7,892 bases of DNA from WS-11 sp035275545 (GTDB taxonomy: Bacteria > Eisenbacteria > RBG-16-71-46), in the NCBI GenBank assembly GCA_035275545.1, contig DATEMP010000293.1, positions 1 to 7,892 on the forward strand, written 5' to 3'. This document shows positions 6,461 to 7,892 of the stretch, piece after piece. The translations under genes were made by a program, and so were the position numbers. A model generated the notes under the pieces. That model had not been told where the DNA came from. It was given only the letters and a program-made list of their open reading frames with translations, and did no database searches. Numbering within the stretch: the stretch's first letter is position 1; each line of letters starts with the position of its first letter.

Positions 6461-7892
6461 ATGTCGTTTCCACCCCTGATCGCGCTGGTCCTGGTGCTCG
6501 CGCTGGCCTCCGCGCCGGCGCGCGCCACGCCGCCGGTGCCGGTCGCCACGCCCTCGGCGGTGCCGCGCTTCACGCTGTTCGGGTGGGTGGCCCCGCCGGT
6601 CTGGGAGCAGACCGCGGCCCGTTACCAGGAGCTGGCCGCCACCGGCATGAACGCCGCGGTGCTCGCCTGGGAGGACCCGCAGCTGCGGGAGTCGAATCTC
6701 GCCCGGCTCGACCTCGCGGCCGAGGTCGGCATCCGGTGCCTGATCGCCGATCACCGGTTCGAGCGGGTCCGTGACCTGGGGATCGACACGCCCGAGGCGG
6801 GGGTGGTGATCGATTCGATCGTCGCCGACTACCGTGACCACCCGGGGTTCCTCGGCTACTACCTGGGCGACGAGCCCAAGAGCGACCAGTGGCCGAACCT
6901 GACCAAGGTGTTCGCGGAGCTGCGTGCGCGCGATCCCGAGCATCCCGCGTGGAACAACCTGTCGGGGTACGCGGGCTACGACTCGCTGGTCTGGGTGGCC
7001 GACAACACCGGCTATCTCGAGCACGTGCGGCCCACGGTGCTGTGCAACGACCACTACGACTTCCGCATCGGCCACGACCTCGGCCGGTTCGTGGCCAACG
7101 TCGCCGGGCTGCGCACCTGGTCGCTCGCCTACGGCGTGCCGTTCTGGTCGATCGTGCAGCTGGTGCCGCACGGTGGCTATCGCCCGATCACCGATGGCCA
7201 GCTGGCGTGGCAGGTCTCGATGCTGCTTGCCTACGGCACCCGCGGCGTCGGCTACTTCACCTACTGGACGCCCGCGCCCGATCCCGAGTACGACTGGGGC
7301 GACGCGATGATCACGCATCAGGGCGACCGCACGCCGTGGTACGACGAGGTGCTCCGCCTGAACGCGCGGGTGCGCCCGGCGGGCGAGACGCTCGCCGGCC
7401 TCACCTGGATCTCGACCCAGCACGCCGGCTCGGTGCCGCGCGGCGGACAGCCGTTCCGCGGCGACGACTGGCTCACCGCGATCGCGGGACGGGCCGCGGT
7501 GGGGCGGTTCACCGACGCGGCGGGCGTGCCCCATCTCCTGGTGATGAACGCCGACTCGCTCGCGGCCCGCGAGGTCACGCTGACGCTCACCGGTGCCACC
7601 GGCGTGGCCCGGCTTGGCAGCGCGGTCGGCGACTGGCAGGCGCTCCCGGTCGTGAGGCGCGGCGACCACTTGGAGGTCACGCTGCCGCTCTCCGCCGGAG
7701 AGTTCGCGCTGCTCCGGATCGACGGCACCTTCACGGGCCGCTCCGGACGGCTCGGCCCGGTGCTCGCGGTCTCGCCCAGCCCGGCACGCGACGAAGTGCG
7801 GTTCGACGTCGCGCGGATCGCCGGCGAGGCGCGGATCGAGATCGTGGACGCGACCGGGCGCCGCGTCTGGCTGCGGCGCCTGCCGGCCGGCA
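6461..7892 (+). CDS. secreted glycoside-hydrolase-like protein with sorting-type C-terminal tail (partial, runs off window)
   Basis: An open frame of 477 codons with no stop before the window edge, so the 3' end is missing. The N-terminus is a signal peptide (hydrophobic LIALVLVLALASAPARA, likely cleavage after ARA). An in-frame ATG at 6452 would give MRSMSF..., adding an Arg, and is equally possible; neither start has a Shine-Dalgarno. Residues about 37-340 look like a TIM-barrel glycosidase: FTLFGW (37-42), the barrel strand GYYLGDEP (132-139) with E138 as candidate catalytic acid, and YFTYWTP (265-271). The 'DEP' motif after a GYYL strand occurs in several poorly characterised glycosidase-like families. 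Residues about 360-430 form a beta-sandwich-like region. From 438 (SPSPARDEV) to the edge there is a FlgD-Ig/T9SS-like tail with IEIVDATGRRVW. Third-position GC is high across the frame, and the long minus-strand frame opposite it lacks domain character. Export is well supported; enzyme activity and substrate are inferred. Confidence 0.82.
   Translation, partial: MSFPPLIALVLVLALASAPARATPPVPVATPSAVPRFTLFGWVAPPVWEQTAARYQELAATGMNAAVLAWEDPQLRESNLARLDLAAEVGIRCLIADHRFERVRDLGIDTPEAGVVIDSIVADYRDHPGFLGYYLGDEPKSDQWPNLTKVFAELRARDPEHPAWNNLSGYAGYDSLVWVADNTGYLEHVRPTVLCNDHYDFRIGHDLGRFVANVAGLRTWSLAYGVPFWSIVQLVPHGGYRPITDGQLAWQVSMLLAYGTRGVGYFTYWTPAPDPEYDWGDAMITHQGDRTPWYDEVLRLNARVRPAGETLAGLTWISTQHAGSVPRGGQPFRGDDWLTAIAGRAAVGRFTDAAGVPHLLVMNADSLAAREVTLTLTGATGVARLGSAVGDWQALPVVRRGDHLEVTLPLSAGEFALLRIDGTFTGRSGRLGPVLAVSPSPARDEVRFDVARIAGEARIEIVDATGRRVWLRRLPAG

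Noticed and set aside
5417..7669. 750-codon open frame on the minus strand
   Set aside because: It spans the antisense of the secreted glycosidase-like gene and then an off-frame of the transporter. Its translation is Arg/His/Gly-rich with no domains; it is a shadow caused by high GC.

Overview
This is a GC-rich bacterial chromosomal fragment with tightly packed genes and strong G/C third-position bias. The best lineage clue is the last gene: a secreted protein that ends in a short beta-sandwich tail beginning SPSPARDEV and containing DATGRRV. Tails of this FlgD-Ig/T9SS-like type are common in FCB-group and neighbouring high-GC candidate phyla such as Eisenbacteria. The lineage is an inference from that tail plus base composition; no marker gene is present.

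Layout. (1) Positions 1-249 show no convincing gene. (2) Positions 250-2628 (+) hold a three-gene set of tight-adherence (Tad/Flp pilus) pseudopilin-type proteins: two different TadE-like minor pseudopilins, then a TadG-like protein with a von Willebrand A domain. Each has its own good Shine-Dalgarno, and gaps are 23-25 nt. (3) A 30-nt convergent junction separates them from a minus-strand operon at 6348-2659. Its order is a KimA/APC-type potassium transporter with a cytosolic C-terminal domain, an alpha/beta-hydrolase whose ATG overlaps the transporter stop (TGATG), then fabI (enoyl-ACP reductase). (4) A divergent intergenic region of about 100 nt leads to a plus-strand gene starting at 6452 or 6461. 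It stays open to the right window edge (at least 477 codons) and encodes a signal peptide, a glycosidase-like barrel with a GDEP motif, a beta-sandwich and a truncated sorting-type tail.

How they fit: the Tad genes make envelope components of an adhesion pilus. The fabI operon combines membrane-lipid synthesis, ion transport and an esterase-like enzyme, without an obvious single pathway. The last gene is an exported carbohydrate-active-like protein. No RNA genes, CRISPR arrays, insertion sequences or attachment sites were seen. I see no strong case for an entirely new system. The most notable items are the edge-open secreted protein, the four-cysteine insertion in the TadG vWA domain, the C8 tract abutting the transporter start, and the overlap-coupled transporter-hydrolase pair.
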